A DNA stretch of 6,053 nucleotides from an uncultured bacterium. Lineage in GTDB: Bacteria > Bacillota > Clostridia > Oscillospirales > Acutalibacteraceae. The translations under genes and the position numbers were made by a program. Positions within the stretch are counted from its first letter, which is position 1. Every line of letters begins with the position of its first letter. Below, in pieces: positions 5,559-6,053 of this stretch. Location: assembly GCA_905215055.1 (NCBI GenBank), contig CAJMOH010000094.1, positions 1-6,053 on the forward strand. Direction: 5' to 3'. The notes under the pieces are model-generated. The model was not told the DNA's origin and made no database searches. It saw only the letters and a program-made list of their open reading frames with translations.

Positions 5559-5870
5559 GCGGAGTGCCTCCGCTGTCTCTTCGCGCCTTGGGGCGGCGAG
5601 CTGACGCTCGCGCTTGTACGGGGCGATAACGCACGTCCGCGCCGCTGGTTTTGTCGGGACCTTTCCGGCCTTGCGGAACGCAAGAGGGCGGCATGGCCAG
5701 TCCGGCCACGGACCGGCGGAGTGCCTCCGCTGTCTCTTCGCGCCTTGGGGCGGCGGCTTATGCCGCGCCTGATCGAGCCGATCCCTCACGTCCGCGCCGC
5801 TGGTTTTGTCGGGACCTTTCCGGCCTTGCGGAACGCAAGAAGCCGGCATGCCTGGGGTGCAACCCCCGCG
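5559..5870. repeat. Two tandem copies of a ~155-bp GC-rich hairpin-chain unit
   Basis: A 40-bp block (5559-5598 and 5716-5755) and a 54-bp block (5632-5685 and 5787-5840) are identical between copies. The segments between them (5599-5631 and 5756-5786) and after the 54-bp block are diverged. Each copy carries a row of short perfect hairpins: GCGGAG-TGC-CTCCGC (5559-5573; 5716-5730), GCGAGC-TGAC-GCTCGC (5596-5611) or GCGGC-TTAT-GCCGC (5753-5766), and CTTGCG-GAA-CGCAAG (5670-5684; 5825-5839). Copy 1 adds TGGCC-AGTCC-GGCCA (5694-5708). Copy offsets of 157 and 155 are not multiples of three, so a conserved peptide is unlikely. The family is not recognised; candidates are a REP/MITE-like element or a structured RNA. 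Confidence 0.9.
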
Positions 5871-6053
5871 CACGCGCTTTTACCTATCGCTCAGGCGCGG
5901 CCCTCAGCCGCCGCTCCGTGGCGCGACATGCCCGGGGTGCAACCCCCGCGGACGTGCTCTTTCCTCTCGATCAAGCGCGGCTTTCAGCCGCCGCTCCTTG
6001 GCGCGACATGCCCGGGGTGCAACCCCCGCGGACGTGCGTTGACCTCTCGATCA
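5849..6053. repeat. 80-bp tandem repeat array, running off the window end
   Basis: Units at 5849-5928, 5929-6008 and 6009-6053 (incomplete). Units 1 and 2 match at 69 of 80 positions; the partial unit 3 matches unit 2 at 41 of 45. Each unit opens with GGGGT-GCA-ACCCC (5854-5866 in unit 1). Unit 2 has a perfect GCGGCT-TTC-AGCCGC hairpin (5977-5991); unit 1 keeps five of its six pairs. Read on the minus strand, 6006-5947 aligns with 5738-5796 of the 155-bp unit at about three quarters identity, so this array contains the core of that element in inverted orientation. The 80-bp period breaks the reading frame, which argues against coding. The array probably continues past the window. Confidence 0.92.

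Noticed and set aside
5458..6042. Several 78-108 codon frames in the repeat region, on both strands
   Set aside because: They overlap one another in different frames; repeat offsets of 155, 157 and 80 bp shift the frame between copies, so no single protein is kept. Arg/Pro-rich translations reflect GC content.
5559..6053. CRISPR array
   Set aside because: Repeats are directly tandem or composed of long blocks, with no 25-40 bp repeats separated by unique spacers of constant length.

Overview
The window looks chromosomal and comes from a moderately GC-rich Firmicute, most likely a gut clostridium of the Oscillospiraceae type. This is inference from three things: strong AGGAGG-like ribosome binding sites, a one-chain (alpha2) glycyl-tRNA synthetase, and GC-rich coding sequence with AT-richer promoters. 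No marker in the window fixes the species.

Layout. Positions 1-374 (minus strand) hold the N-terminal part of the translational GTPase LepA/EF4, cut by the window edge. It diverges from a glycyl-tRNA synthetase gene at 562-1971 (plus), which has its own promoter and a strong rho-independent terminator. Next, also on plus and with its own promoter, is 2126-3406. It encodes an unrecognised single-pass membrane protein with a signal peptide, a Pro/Ser/Glu/Thr-rich exterior containing 11-residue repeats, one membrane helix and a very tyrosine-rich acidic cytoplasmic tail. This gene converges on a type IV ABC exporter half-transporter at 3447-5285 (minus), with a perfect 11-bp terminator stem between the two stop codons.

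The last 768 bases (5286-6053) hold no gene that I can support, but they are dense in structure. The segment 5333-5542, upstream of the exporter, carries about nine copies of a motif close to CACTTGTACAT in both orientations. They form nested inverted repeats, including two 20-bp sites with identical 8-4-8 geometry. From 5559 to the window end lies a GC-rich chain of short perfect hairpins: two copies of a ~155-bp unit, then at least two and a half copies of an 80-bp unit. A ~60-bp core of the 155-bp unit recurs in the 80-bp unit in inverted orientation. One hairpin differs between copies by compensatory base-pair changes.

The genes do not form one pathway: two are translation housekeeping genes, one is an unknown surface/membrane protein and one is an exporter. 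The parts least explained by known families are the terminal repeat region and the tyrosine-rich membrane protein.
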